A stretch of DNA of 64,000 nucleotides from NCBI RefSeq assembly GCF_030581005.1, contig NZ_JAUQSX010000010.1, forward strand, positions 1 to 64,000. Direction: 5' to 3'. The DNA is from Hymenobacter mellowenesis. GTDB lineage: Bacteria; Bacteroidota; Bacteroidia; Cytophagales; Hymenobacteraceae. Position numbers and translations under genes: made by a program. The notes below the pieces were generated by a model that searched no databases, had not been told where the DNA came from, and was given only the letters and a program-made list of their open reading frames with translations. Position 1 is the stretch's first letter; every line of letters begins with the position of its first letter. This document shows, one piece after another, positions 42,901 through 50,711 of this stretch.

Positions 42901-45441
42901 GCCCAGCACGTCCTGCTTGCCGAAGAAGACGTTGGAGCCAGTTTTGGAATCGAACGACGGGTACTGTGGCTTCTTCTTGCGGCCCGACTTATTCTTGGGG
43001 TCATTCAGAAACAGGCGGCCGCTGGAGGTTTTGCCTTTGTTGGTGAGGGCAAAATCGGCTTTTTTGCCGTTGGGCTTGCCCTTGGCGTCCTTGGCTTCGC
43101 TGCGAATGACGATGGAGTCAATCTTGGCCATGTCGACGTAAAAACCGTCGTAGTCGAACTTGAACTCGCGGCCCTTGAAGCGCATGGCCGACGCCACCAC
43201 CGTGCCGCTGAAATCAATGTTCCGGTTCTTGCCGATGCGGATGATGGAGCTGTCCGGCTTCACGAATACCGTGGCCGAATCGTCGGAAAAGTTGAAGCGC
43301 TCCACGCCGCGCACCAGCAGCTCGTTGGTGTTCAGGTTGAGCGTGGCGTTGCGACCCGAACCCGATAACGACTTGATGGCCAAGTGGTCGTAGTCCTTCT
43401 TATCGCGGGCCGAAGCCACGTAGTGGAAGCCCTTGGGCAGAATGGTGACCTCGCCGGTTTGCGGGTTCCAACTCACGTAGCCGTCGCGCGTCAGGCCCGA
43501 GGCGGCGCTGCGCATGTTGTCTTCCGAGGTTTGCAGGTCGCGGGCCAGGTCGCTCACGCTGATGACTTTTATGTCGCCGTGCGTCTGGCTGTAGCCCACC
43601 AACATCTGCAGCGGGTGCAGGCGGTTGATGCTTTTGAGCTGCTGGTAGCGGTTGTTGGTGAAGAATTCCTTGCTCTCAAAATCGGCCGACTGCTGGTTTT
43701 TCGACGACAGCACCTCGAAGTTCACCGTGGGCTGGCGCAGGTTCCAGGTCAGGGCCTGCGTCCGGATTTCCATCTGGTGGTAGGAGTCGCTGTAGGGCGT
43801 GTTTTTGTAGATACCCTCCTCGCGCGAAAGCTTGAGCTGTTGCTTGGCTTTGGAGTATTTGAGCTGCGCGCCGGGGTGCGTCACGGAGTCCTTGGTGCCT
43901 TCGTAGATGGTGACGGCGGCACGGGTGGCCGTAATCAGGGAGTCGCCGAGCACGTACGCCCGTGAGGCGGCCTTGAACTTGGGCTTGCCGTCGAGGCTCA
44001 CCGTGAGGTTGGAGAGCGAGCCGTCGAGGGCCGCGCTCAGCACCCGGCCGCCGGCCATCGACAGACCGCCGCGGTACTGAATGTTGTCGCCCAGGCTCTT
44101 GATGCGGGCGTCGTTGGTGAGCGAGATGAAGCGCGGGTAGCCGTTGTCGGGGGCGCCGGGCTTGCGGCGCACGGCCTTGTAGCTGAGGGCGCCTTTCACG
44201 GGCGCTTCCAGCACGGCCGGATAAGTCAGCGTCACGGGCTGGGCCGTGAACTCGGGCTTGCTCATGTCGAAGTCGAAGCCTGCCAAATCGGCCGTCACCA
44301 GATTGCTCTTGATGGACCACACAAACTGCCCGCCGCTGCCAATGAAGCGGTTGGAATTGGGCACGGCCGTACCGCTCACCTTCTTGATAAACACCGAGTC
44401 GCCGGCCGAAGCCATGAACAAATCGGCGTCTTTAATGACCAGCACGGCGCCACGGGCGGGCGGCGCCTGGTATTCCTCATAAGGCGCGGCCGAGGGCGTG
44501 AAGCTGGCCGTGGGCGTCTCGAACTCGGCCGCTTTAGCCGCTATTTCCGCTGCGGAAGGCGTTTTCGTGGCGGCCGGGCTGGCTTTGGCGGGGGCGGCTT
44601 TAGCCACCGGTTTTTTGGCCGGAGCTTTTTTCTTCACGGGGGCACCCCAGCCGTCGTCGGCATCGCCCCAGCCGCCGCCCGAGGGCGACGACCAGATGTC
44701 GGCCGTGTCCCAGCCGCTGCTGCTGGCCTTCTTCTTGGGCGCGGGCTTGGCTGCGGGTTTGGGAGCGGCCTTGGCTACCGGCTTCTTGGCCACGGGCTTG
44801 GGCGCGGCGGGCAGGGGCTCCTCCTTGGGCGCAGGCGCGGCGTTGAAATCGAGGTTGGAAACCGGCGCGGCAATGGGCGAATACGCAAACGACACGGTGC
44901 CGCCCACAGCCCGCAGCGAGTTGAAGCCGGTGCGGTAGAGGTAGCCACCGTTCAGGAAGCGGTTGGTGGTCACCATGAACTTCTCGGTTTCCTGCGGCGC
45001 CTCCTTTTGCAGGGTCTGGCCCAGCACATCGAGGTACTGGTCCATCTGGGCGTCGCTGAGCTTGGCCTTGGTGGCCCCGCCGATGATGGCACCAAACAAG
45101 GTTTCGAAGTGCGGACGCGGCCGGAAATGCTGGGCCAGCATCACCTGCGACAGGGCCACGATGCGCGCCTGCTGCGAGGAGGTGAGGCGGTTCGAGCCCC
45201 ACAGCTCTTTCAGGCGGGCGGCGGTGGCCATGGCGGCGGCGTTGCGGGTGCTGGCCATCATGCTTTGCACGTCGGCAATGTACTGGGCCGGGTCGGTGGC
45301 CAGAGTGCCCACTTTGTAGCGCGGCGCCGCGGCGGCAGGCGCGGTGCCGGGCGGCGCCGCTTTCGTCTGGGCTTGGGCCGCCGAATAGCTGCCCAGCAGC
45401 AAGCCCAACCAAGCCGTCGTAATAATGAGGTATCGATTCAT
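39901..45441 (-). CDS. Giant secreted protein of unknown function (1846 residues)
   Basis: An exported protein with a signal peptide (MNRYLIITTAWLGLLLGSYS, cleavage near AQA). An Ala/Pro/Lys-rich linker (about 205-320) contains Trp/Gly/Asp motifs (GWDTADIWSS, GWGDADDGWG). The body (about 330-1690) is beta-rich with recurring barrel- or solenoid-like blocks (FKAASRAYVLGDSLITATRA, LRFSNFQADSGAVAG). Residues of about 620-665 (VSDLARDLQTSEDNMRSAAS) look like a winged-helix unit. The last 150 residues are a Lys/Glu/Asp-rich tail with three copies of a short motif (DDAFGSDD, DNDPFGDSA, DDPFGDS). No catalytic motif is recognised. Location is probably the periplasm or outer membrane. Confidence 0.8.
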   Translation of the reverse strand: MNRYLIITTAWLGLLLGSYSAAQAQTKAAPPGTAPAAAAPRYKVGTLATDPAQYIADVQSMMASTRNAAAMATAARLKELWGSNRLTSSQQARIVALSQVMLAQHFRPRPHFETLFGAIIGGATKAKLSDAQMDQYLDVLGQTLQKEAPQETEKFMVTTNRFLNGGYLYRTGFNSLRAVGGTVSFAYSPIAAPVSNLDFNAAPAPKEEPLPAAPKPVAKKPVAKAAPKPAAKPAPKKKASSSGWDTADIWSSPSGGGWGDADDGWGAPVKKKAPAKKPVAKAAPAKASPAATKTPSAAEIAAKAAEFETPTASFTPSAAPYEEYQAPPARGAVLVIKDADLFMASAGDSVFIKKVSGTAVPNSNRFIGSGGQFVWSIKSNLVTADLAGFDFDMSKPEFTAQPVTLTYPAVLEAPVKGALSYKAVRRKPGAPDNGYPRFISLTNDARIKSLGDNIQYRGGLSMAGGRVLSAALDGSLSNLTVSLDGKPKFKAASRAYVLGDSLITATRAAVTIYEGTKDSVTHPGAQLKYSKAKQQLKLSREEGIYKNTPYSDSYHQMEIRTQALTWNLRQPTVNFEVLSSKNQQSADFESKEFFTNNRYQQLKSINRLHPLQMLVGYSQTHGDIKVISVSDLARDLQTSEDNMRSAASGLTRDGYVSWNPQTGEVTILPKGFHYVASARDKKDYDHLAIKSLSGSGRNATLNLNTNELLVRGVERFNFSDDSATVFVKPDSSIIRIGKNRNIDFSGTVVASAMRFKGREFKFDYDGFYVDMAKIDSIVIRSEAKDAKGKPNGKKADFALTNKGKTSSGRLFLNDPKNKSGRKKKPQYPSFDSKTGSNVFFGKQDVLGGAYDSTMVFDIPPFKLDSLNGISKSASGFDGTFRSGGILPDLKTKLTVQEDGSLGFTYDVPKDGFPLYKGRGRVYNKVKMDGKGLQADGTITYQSGTFTSNSFVFYRDSVVTVGKTGAIAAKKTATADIPKMTLPTGYLMNWNVRQDSMYLTTPRSGEAIKLYSGPVDPKTKLASGYNFKGTALLTPHNAGGSGRLDGPQSFIKSPAFTFKTDSYSGRNAALSVKSAETNKPALTANDVAFEYNMQKGYADFKREEGSKASIDLPYSKFKTTLSDGHWDFKKKQVKLRVAANSDSTKSYFYSTNPDQLGLKFKAATATYDLAKYRMQVGGVPYIASADAWVYPDSGKVSIGANGKLQRFKNAGVVLDSLAKFHRLSKGSIEVLSKASFTGTAEYTFKTARDSVALRFSNFQADSGAVAGTRKGGKGLLSRKPKPTEDGETTVGPPTVATAVVNSNSKFQLTPRIGYRGNVQLNSQRRGFAFDGQVQLQFGKNRASAEWIAVKDSIDPKNFSLGLQDIKAEDGTPLVTGLFMSDQSNKVYPLYAATVPNPTDIPIFKVDGKLRYDDKKGIYSISRRDMDDVNAYEGAAMTYTDETNSLSFRGPMSFIGTSKDYKMVASGVGTANPDSARYSVDALLGLDINMPPKAIEAMGAELARVTKGSMEAQDGSTNELYKLAQFIGDKGTEGYASHRGAADPLIRLSPKLAHTLVLSKVNLRWSEKKRAWYSVGPIGLSGVGKTALNAMVEGHVEIRRDNSTDVVEVYLEPEPQTWFYLKYANNLLLAKASSEAFDGEIGGKQKGDYQTATTYGVFLGEFSDVDNFRSHFQKDYLGKTGKLAARPAAAAPTGNFDNFEDKKKKKKGKNDDAFGSDDANANPGSVPAEEAPATTKKKKKKDNDPFGDSAADEPAPAPAKTKEKDKAAAPAAADAPAAEPKKEKAKDKAADVTPAADAPAAEPDPAQAKKEAERQAKEAEKLKKEEEKKKKEEEKQKKKKADDPFGDS

Positions 45442-45802
45442 AAAGTCAGTTTTCAGTAGTAGTGCGGCTTGCTAACCAAGCCCAGCGCAACCCCGGATTT
45501 TCAATGTAGCAGCCCGCACAGCCCCGCGCCGCCCAACGACGCGGCCCCCAACCGGGGGGCTGCTTTTTCAAACGCAAACGCCTGGCCCGAAGGATAGTGC
45601 CCGACATTGCGCTAAAAACCCGGTACAAGTTAGGCACAATCAAAAAAGCAATCCAGCCACTCTGCGCATTTGCGGCGCATACCTATTGATTATCAATAAT
45701 TTTCTAAACAGCATCCAGTTCAGGATTCCTGCGAATATTCATTTTTTGAAAGTTCGCCCGATGCTTCGCTTCAACGAGGACATTTAAATCGGAGCTGTCA
45801 TT

Positions 45803-45898
45803 CCAACATTCCACGCATGAAGTCGAGAGAGGGATTTGAAGAATGCGCCTTATCGGTTTTACCCAGATTCCCTCTCCACTTAATGCGTGGAGTGTCGG
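45803..45898. repeat. Imperfect palindrome, family U
   Basis: Left arm ccaacattccacgcatgaag (45803 on) and the complement of the right arm (ccgacactccacgcattaag, from 45898) share most bases over about 30 positions, with inner gagaggga/tccctctc. Confidence 0.7.
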
Positions 45899-45966
45899 AT
45901 TGACGGAACACTCGCCTACTGCAATAGCCACTACCCGGCGCCGCCCGGGTTGCCCGGCTCCTGCGT

Positions 45967-45974
45967 TACTTTTG
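45967..45974 (+). promoter_or_regulatory. -7 element of the oxidoreductase gene
   Basis: TACTTTTG ends 4 bp before the ATG at 45979, so the transcript would be leaderless or nearly so. Confidence 0.5.
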
Positions 45975-45978
45975 AGGC

Positions 45979-47007
45979 ATGACCACCGCACCCATTCGCA
46001 CCGCTCTGCTCGCCTACGGCATGTCGGGCAAGCTTTTTCAGGCGCCCTTTCTGGCCGCGCATCCCGGCTTCGAGCTCTATGCCGTGGCCGAACGCACCGA
46101 ACAGCGCATGCACCACGACTACCCCGGCATCATCAGCTTCCAGAGCGTGGCCGAGCTGCTGGCCGACCCCAGCATCGAGCTGGTGGTGGTGAACACGCCC
46201 AGCGGCACTCACTTCGAGCTGGCCAGCCAGGCCCTGCGCGCCGGCAAGCACGTGCTGCTCGAGAAGCCCGTCGCCACCTCCGTAGCCCAGCTACAGGAGC
46301 TGCTGGCCCTGGCCGCCAAGATGGACCGCCACGTGCTGGCCTACCACAACCGCCGCTGGGACACCGATTTCGGCGCCGTGCGCCGCGTGGTGGAAAGCGG
46401 CCAGTTGGGCCAGCTCATCGAAGCCCATTTCCGCTTCGACCGCTACAAGCCCACCCTCAATCCCAAGAAATTCAAGGAAGAAGCCCTGCCCGGCAGCGGC
46501 CTGCTCTACGACCTCGGCCCGCACCTCGTGGACCAGGCCATCAGCCTGTTTGGCCGCCCACTGAGCGTCCATAAAACCGTGGGCCACTACCGCGCCAATA
46601 CGCTGGTCGACGACTACTTTTCGCTCCAGCTGCGCTACCCGCAGGGCCTGAATGTGTGGCTCACCGCCGGCCTGCTCATTGCCGCCCCCGGCCCGGCCTA
46701 CGTGTTGCACGGCACCCAGGGCAGCTACCAAAAAGGCCGCACCGACCCGCAGGAACCTCAGCTACTGAGCGGCATGTCGCCCGAGGCGCCCGAATACGGC
46801 CGCGAAAAGCCCGGCGAAGAAGGCCGCCTCACCCTGGCCGGCCCCGACGGCACCCTCGCCACCACCTCCGACCCGGCCGCGCCCGGCAACTACCTGGGCT
46901 TGTTCGAGGCCGTGTTCCAGGCTATCCGGCAGGGGGTCCCCTACCCTATCCAGGCCGAGCAGTTGCTGTGGCAGAACGAGCTGCTGGAGGCTCCGGCCGC
47001 GCAGTAG
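45979..47007 (+). CDS. Gfo/Idh/MocA-family oxidoreductase
   Basis: A 342-residue NAD(P)-dependent oxidoreductase. The N-terminal Rossmann fold starts IRTALLAYGMSGKLFQAPFL (a divergent GxSG nucleotide loop), followed by LVVVNTPSGTHFELASQALR and the diagnostic HVLLEKPVATSVAQ with the EKP motif. The Lys and the C-terminal LYDLGPHLVDQAISLFGRP block fit the family. Substrate is unknown; many members act on sugars or inositols. Its stop (TAG 47005-47007) abuts the stop of the convergent hydrolase without a terminator between them. Confidence 0.92.
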   Translation: MTTAPIRTALLAYGMSGKLFQAPFLAAHPGFELYAVAERTEQRMHHDYPGIISFQSVAELLADPSIELVVVNTPSGTHFELASQALRAGKHVLLEKPVATSVAQLQELLALAAKMDRHVLAYHNRRWDTDFGAVRRVVESGQLGQLIEAHFRFDRYKPTLNPKKFKEEALPGSGLLYDLGPHLVDQAISLFGRPLSVHKTVGHYRANTLVDDYFSLQLRYPQGLNVWLTAGLLIAAPGPAYVLHGTQGSYQKGRTDPQEPQLLSGMSPEAPEYGREKPGEEGRLTLAGPDGTLATTSDPAAPGNYLGLFEAVFQAIRQGVPYPIQAEQLLWQNELLEAPAAQ

Positions 47008-49056
47008 CTAGGGCCGGGCCAGCACCAACCGCTGGCCCAGGGCCCGCACCAGGTCGGGCACGTCGTAGTAGCGCAACACCCCGGGCAGCGCGTCGGAGTA
47101 AGTGTCGCGGGCTGTGGGCGTGGCCAGCTGGCTTTGGTACGACGCCGGCAGGGCCCGCAGTTTCACCTGCTGAATGCCCGGTCCCGGCCCCGGCGCCAGC
47201 ACGGCCGCGTGCAGCGCCACCAGCGCCGAGGTGCGGCCGTCGGCGTACAAATCAACAGGGCCGCTGGCCCGCCGGGTGACGGTGCAGTATTGCAGGAGCA
47301 TGTATACATCCTCCACGCGCTGGGCGAGCAGCGACTGGCCCAAGTGCAGGCCGATGAGGGCCGGCCGGTACTCGCGGTTGTAGTATTTGGGGTCGAGGGC
47401 GGCGGCAGGGTCGGCGGTTTCGCCGTGGCCGCGCAGGTCCACCAGCAGCACGGTGGTGTACTGGCTTTGCAAGGAGCGCAGCCAGGCGGTGCTGTCGGCC
47501 AGCGCGGCTTTGCCTCGGTCCGAGAAGCAGATAAGGGTGCGGCGCTCTGCATCGGGCAGCTGGTCAGAGGTGAGCAGCAGGGCGGGCAGCGGCAGGTGCG
47601 TGTCGCCTCGCAGAATGAGTTTTTGAAGCGCCAGGCCGGTGCGGCGCAGCGTGTCGCGGGCCTCAGCCCGCACAAACGTGCTCGGGCGCTTGGGGTAAAT
47701 CAAGGGATGGTACCGCGTCACCACATCCCAGCCCAGCGGCCAGGTCAGCGCAGAATGGGTTTCCGTGGACTCGAAAGCGGGCCGGGACTTCGCCAGCCGT
47801 TTGGCTTCGGCCTGGTAAAAGGCCGACAGGTTTTCCTCCTTGGCGAAGCTGGTGTTCACCTGTCCGGTGGCCGTGCACTGCAACTCCTTCGCGGTGGAAA
47901 CAGGCAGGTTGCCCTCCACCACCGGCTCTCCCGCCGCTTCGCCCAGCCACCGCCGAAACCACACCACGGCATCTGCCCGCTTCGGCTTGGAGATGCCGTG
48001 GCCGTCGTCGTACGTGAACATGCTGATTCGCTCAAACTTACCCAGGGCCATGTACACCCGCAAGGCTTCGGCTTGTACCGCTTGAATCTGCGTGTAGTCC
48101 ACAAAATCATAGCGGCCGGCTAGAATGCGCAGCGGTTTGGGCGCAAACATGATGGGCCAGTCGGCCAGGTCGAGCCGGGCGCGGCCGGCGCCGGGCAGCA
48201 TCACGCAGCCATCGGCCGGCCCGGTCAGCTCCAGGTTGCGCTCGCCGGCGGCCACGTAGCTGCACAAGGCGGCGGCTTTCAGGCGCGGGTCGAAGGCCAT
48301 CAAGTAAGCCGTTTGGGTGGCGCCGCCCGAGTTGCCCAGGCAGCCCAGGCGCGCCGTGTCCACTTCGGGCCGGCTGGCCAGGTAGTCGAGGCTGCGCACG
48401 TTGTCCCAAAGCTCGGCGGCGGGCAGCGTGCGGCCCACCAGGGCGGCCTGGGCATTCAGCAGGGTGTGCTCGGTGGTGCCACCGCGCGTGAGGGGTTTGC
48501 CCGCAGCATCGGTCAGCTGCATGCGCTCGCCCTGCGAAACGGGGTCGGGCACGAGCACGGCAAAACCGTTCAGGGCAAACAGCATAGCCGTTTGCTGGTA
48601 GCTCACTGTGGCTTTGCCCTCCGCTTCGTGGCCGCACGGAAACAGCACCGCCGGCCATCTGCCCGCCCCAGCCGGCACGTACAGATTGGCCGTGACGTGG
48701 TGGTTGGGCGTGCTTTCGTAGATGACTTTCTCGATGCGGAAGCCCGCGCGGGCCAGCTGGCCCGTCACCTGCGCCCGCAGCGGCGTGCGCGTCGTCGGCA
48801 GCGGCCCAAGCACCCGCCGGAAACGGGCCCGCACGCTGTCGCGGTAGGCCATAGCGTTAGCGGCCGACTGCGCGGCGTAATCCAGTTGGGCCGCGCGGGG
48901 CGCGTACTGTTCGTGCAGTCGTTGAAGCAAGTAGGTGCTGAGGGTGGTCGGGGCTTTCCAGTCCAGCACGTTGGTGGTGGGCTGTTGGGCGCGGGCGCTG
49001 AGCATTGCACCCAGCACCATCAACATGCCCAGCAGTACTTTACCACGCCCCATCAT
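47008..49056 (-). CDS. Secreted two-domain alpha/beta hydrolase, acetyl xylan esterase-like
   Basis: A 682-residue protein with a signal peptide (MMGRGKVLLGMLMVLGAMLS, cleavage near ARA). The first alpha/beta domain has the oxyanion strand GRWPAVLFPCGHEAEGKATV, the nucleophile elbow GCLGNSGGATQTAYL and DDGHGISKPKRADAV as the His region, like acetyl xylan esterases. A second, shorter hydrolase-like domain (about 470-670) has LRSLQSQYTTVLLVDLRGHG but no clear nucleophile. It begins 4 bp after the fbp stop, so translation is probably coupled. It may deacetylate pectin or another glycan, by context. Confidence 0.82.
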   Translation of the reverse strand: MMGRGKVLLGMLMVLGAMLSARAQQPTTNVLDWKAPTTLSTYLLQRLHEQYAPRAAQLDYAAQSAANAMAYRDSVRARFRRVLGPLPTTRTPLRAQVTGQLARAGFRIEKVIYESTPNHHVTANLYVPAGAGRWPAVLFPCGHEAEGKATVSYQQTAMLFALNGFAVLVPDPVSQGERMQLTDAAGKPLTRGGTTEHTLLNAQAALVGRTLPAAELWDNVRSLDYLASRPEVDTARLGCLGNSGGATQTAYLMAFDPRLKAAALCSYVAAGERNLELTGPADGCVMLPGAGRARLDLADWPIMFAPKPLRILAGRYDFVDYTQIQAVQAEALRVYMALGKFERISMFTYDDGHGISKPKRADAVVWFRRWLGEAAGEPVVEGNLPVSTAKELQCTATGQVNTSFAKEENLSAFYQAEAKRLAKSRPAFESTETHSALTWPLGWDVVTRYHPLIYPKRPSTFVRAEARDTLRRTGLALQKLILRGDTHLPLPALLLTSDQLPDAERRTLICFSDRGKAALADSTAWLRSLQSQYTTVLLVDLRGHGETADPAAALDPKYYNREYRPALIGLHLGQSLLAQRVEDVYMLLQYCTVTRRASGPVDLYADGRTSALVALHAAVLAPGPGPGIQQVKLRALPASYQSQLATPTARDTYSDALPGVLRYYDVPDLVRALGQRLVLARP

Positions 49057-49060
49057 GCGC

Positions 49061-50074
49061 TTACTGGGCCGCGACGGCCTGCAATTCCTCCACCAAATCG
49101 GCCGAGCCTACGAACAGAGGGGCGCGCTGATGCAGGTCGGCGGTGGGATGCACGTCGAGCACCACGTCGGCGCCGGTCACGGCCATGCCGCCAGCCTGCT
49201 CGATGAGGAAAGCCAGCGGGTAGCCCTCGTAGAGCAGGCGCAGCTTGCCCTCGGGCTTCTGCACGGTAGGCGGGTAGAGGTAGATGCCGCCCGTAAAGAG
49301 GTTGCGGTGGTAGTCGGCCACCAGCGAGCCCACGTAGCGCGCCGTGAGGCGGCGCTCCTTGCAAGTCATCAGGAAGGTGCGGACGAATTCCGGGTAATCG
49401 AACCAGTTGCCCTCGTTGCAGCTGAACACCGGCCCCTGGCGCGGAATCTTGATGTCGGGGTGCGAGAGGAAGAATTCACCCAGCGAATTCTCGTACGTGA
49501 AGCCCGCCACGCCGTGCCCGGTGGTGTACACCAGCATGGTGCTGGAGCCATACAGAATGTAGCCCGCCGCTACCTGCGACCGGCCGCCCTGCAAAAAGTC
49601 TTCCTTGCGGGCCGGCCCGCCAATGCGCGACACCCGCCGGTAGATGCTGAAAATGGTGCCAATGCTGATGTTCACATCAATGTTCGACGAGCCGTCGAGC
49701 GGGTCGATGGCCACCACGTACTTGCCGTTGGTGTTGCCGGTTTCGATGATGTGCTCGTCTTCCTCGGAGAGAATGGCGCAGGCCTCGCCCCCGTTCGTGA
49801 GGGCCCGGATGAAACGGATGTTGGCTTCCACGTCGAGCTTCTGCTGGTTTTCGCCCTGCACGTTTTTCTCGCCCATGGCCCCGGTGATGCGCGACAGGCC
49901 TGCCCGGTTCACCTCGCGGTTCACGATTTTGCCGGCTAGCGCAATGTCGCGCAGCAGCTGGCTCAGCTCGCCGGTGGCATAGGCAAATTCGGCTTCCTTG
50001 CGCTTGATGTAGCGTTCCAGCGTGGTGCCAACGGGGGTGGCCAGGGAATTTTCGGTGGTCTGGGCTTGGGACAT
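49061..50074 (-). CDS. fbp: Class I fructose-1,6-bisphosphatase
   Basis: Hydrolyses fructose 1,6-bisphosphate to fructose 6-phosphate in gluconeogenesis. 337 residues. The metal site is AIDPLDGSSNIDVNISIGTI (about residue 121), with EEDEHIIETG before it, YGSSTMLVYTTGHGVAGFTY, and the end YEGYPLAFLIEQAGGMAVTG. The ATG at 50074 is chosen; the frame continues into palindrome S2. Its position next to the galacturonate genes makes sense because their product is glyceraldehyde 3-phosphate. Confidence 0.95.
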   Translation of the reverse strand: MSQAQTTENSLATPVGTTLERYIKRKEAEFAYATGELSQLLRDIALAGKIVNREVNRAGLSRITGAMGEKNVQGENQQKLDVEANIRFIRALTNGGEACAILSEEDEHIIETGNTNGKYVVAIDPLDGSSNIDVNISIGTIFSIYRRVSRIGGPARKEDFLQGGRSQVAAGYILYGSSTMLVYTTGHGVAGFTYENSLGEFFLSHPDIKIPRQGPVFSCNEGNWFDYPEFVRTFLMTCKERRLTARYVGSLVADYHRNLFTGGIYLYPPTVQKPEGKLRLLYEGYPLAFLIEQAGGMAVTGADVVLDVHPTADLHQRAPLFVGSADLVEELQAVAAQ

Positions 50075-50084
50075 GGGTGGGACT

Positions 50085-50169
50085 TGTAGCGTGGACTCTG
50101 CGAGTCCGCGCATGGGCAATTTTAGATAGTTCGTTCGGGCAGGCGCGGACTTGCAGAGTCCACGCTACA
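50085..50169. repeat. Palindromic repeat, family S, copy 2
   Basis: Outer arms tgtagcgtggactctgcgag and its complement (one mismatch) as in copy S1. It starts 4 bp after the DUF4440 stop and ends 11 bp before the fbp ATG. Confidence 0.9.
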
Positions 50170-50172
50170 TTT

Positions 50173-50640
50173 TTAGCTGGCTTGTTTCTGGGCCTGCCAC
50201 AGCACTACCTGCCAGCCCTTTTTCTTGTCTTTGATTTGGACAACCACGTACTTGATGTGGGCCACGCTGGTGCTGCCATCGGCCTGGGGCGGCGAGGTAA
50301 TGCGGATGGTGCCGTTCACCACGGCCGTTTTATCCTCGTTATACACGCGCACATTCATCGCTTCAACTTCGATTTTGCCATACTGGCTTTTGCCGTCTTT
50401 GATGCTTTGGATGTATTCGACCTTGCTGTTCTGCACGCCGCTGCCGTGGGTGTACACCAGGTCATCGCCAAAAGCTTTTTCGAGAAAGGCGTAATCCTTT
50501 TTCACCTGCGCCTCGAAGCGCTGACGCTCCAACGCTTCTATTTCCTTGACAACTGCCATGTTTTTGGGGTTGGGTGCCTGAGCAAAGGCAAAAAGAGGCA
50601 AGGCCAGCAACAAAGCCAGCAGCAGTGGCCGCATTTTCAT
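50173..50640 (-). CDS. Exported DUF4440/SnoaL-like protein
   Basis: A 155-residue protein with a signal peptide (MKMRPLLLALLLALPLFAFA). The body (KEIEALERQRFEAQVKKDYA, FGDDLVYTHGSGVQNSKVEY, VAHIKYVVVQIKDKKKGWQV) fits the NTF2-like DUF4440 fold, a cone-shaped pocket found in enzymes and binding proteins. The reaction is unknown. The frame is open to 50712, but the ATG at 50640 begins the signal peptide, and the exuT terminator lies just upstream. It starts a short group with fbp and the hydrolase. Confidence 0.85.
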   Translation of the reverse strand: MKMRPLLLALLLALPLFAFAQAPNPKNMAVVKEIEALERQRFEAQVKKDYAFLEKAFGDDLVYTHGSGVQNSKVEYIQSIKDGKSQYGKIEVEAMNVRVYNEDKTAVVNGTIRITSPPQADGSTSVAHIKYVVVQIKDKKKGWQVVLWQAQKQAS

Positions 50641-50666
50641 ATTCAAGTATTCGTTTTGAAGAGAAC

Positions 50667-50702
50667 AAAACGGCGCGGCTCCCGTGAGGCGCCGCGCCGT
50701 TT
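50667..50702 (-). terminator. Terminator after the exuT-like gene
   Basis: Arms aaaacggcgcggc/gccgcgccgttt, followed on the minus strand by TTTTGTTC, 10 bp after the stop. It would end the galacturonate operon transcript. Confidence 0.82.
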
Positions 50703-50711
50703 CAACATTCA

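Larger units (their letters stand above)
45442..45978. other. Gene-free intergenic region
   Basis: 537 bp between divergent genes. It holds an imperfect palindrome (45803-45898), an AT-rich segment near 45690-45760, and a -7 element ahead of the oxidoreductase gene. I see no supported protein or structured RNA gene. Confidence 0.7.
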
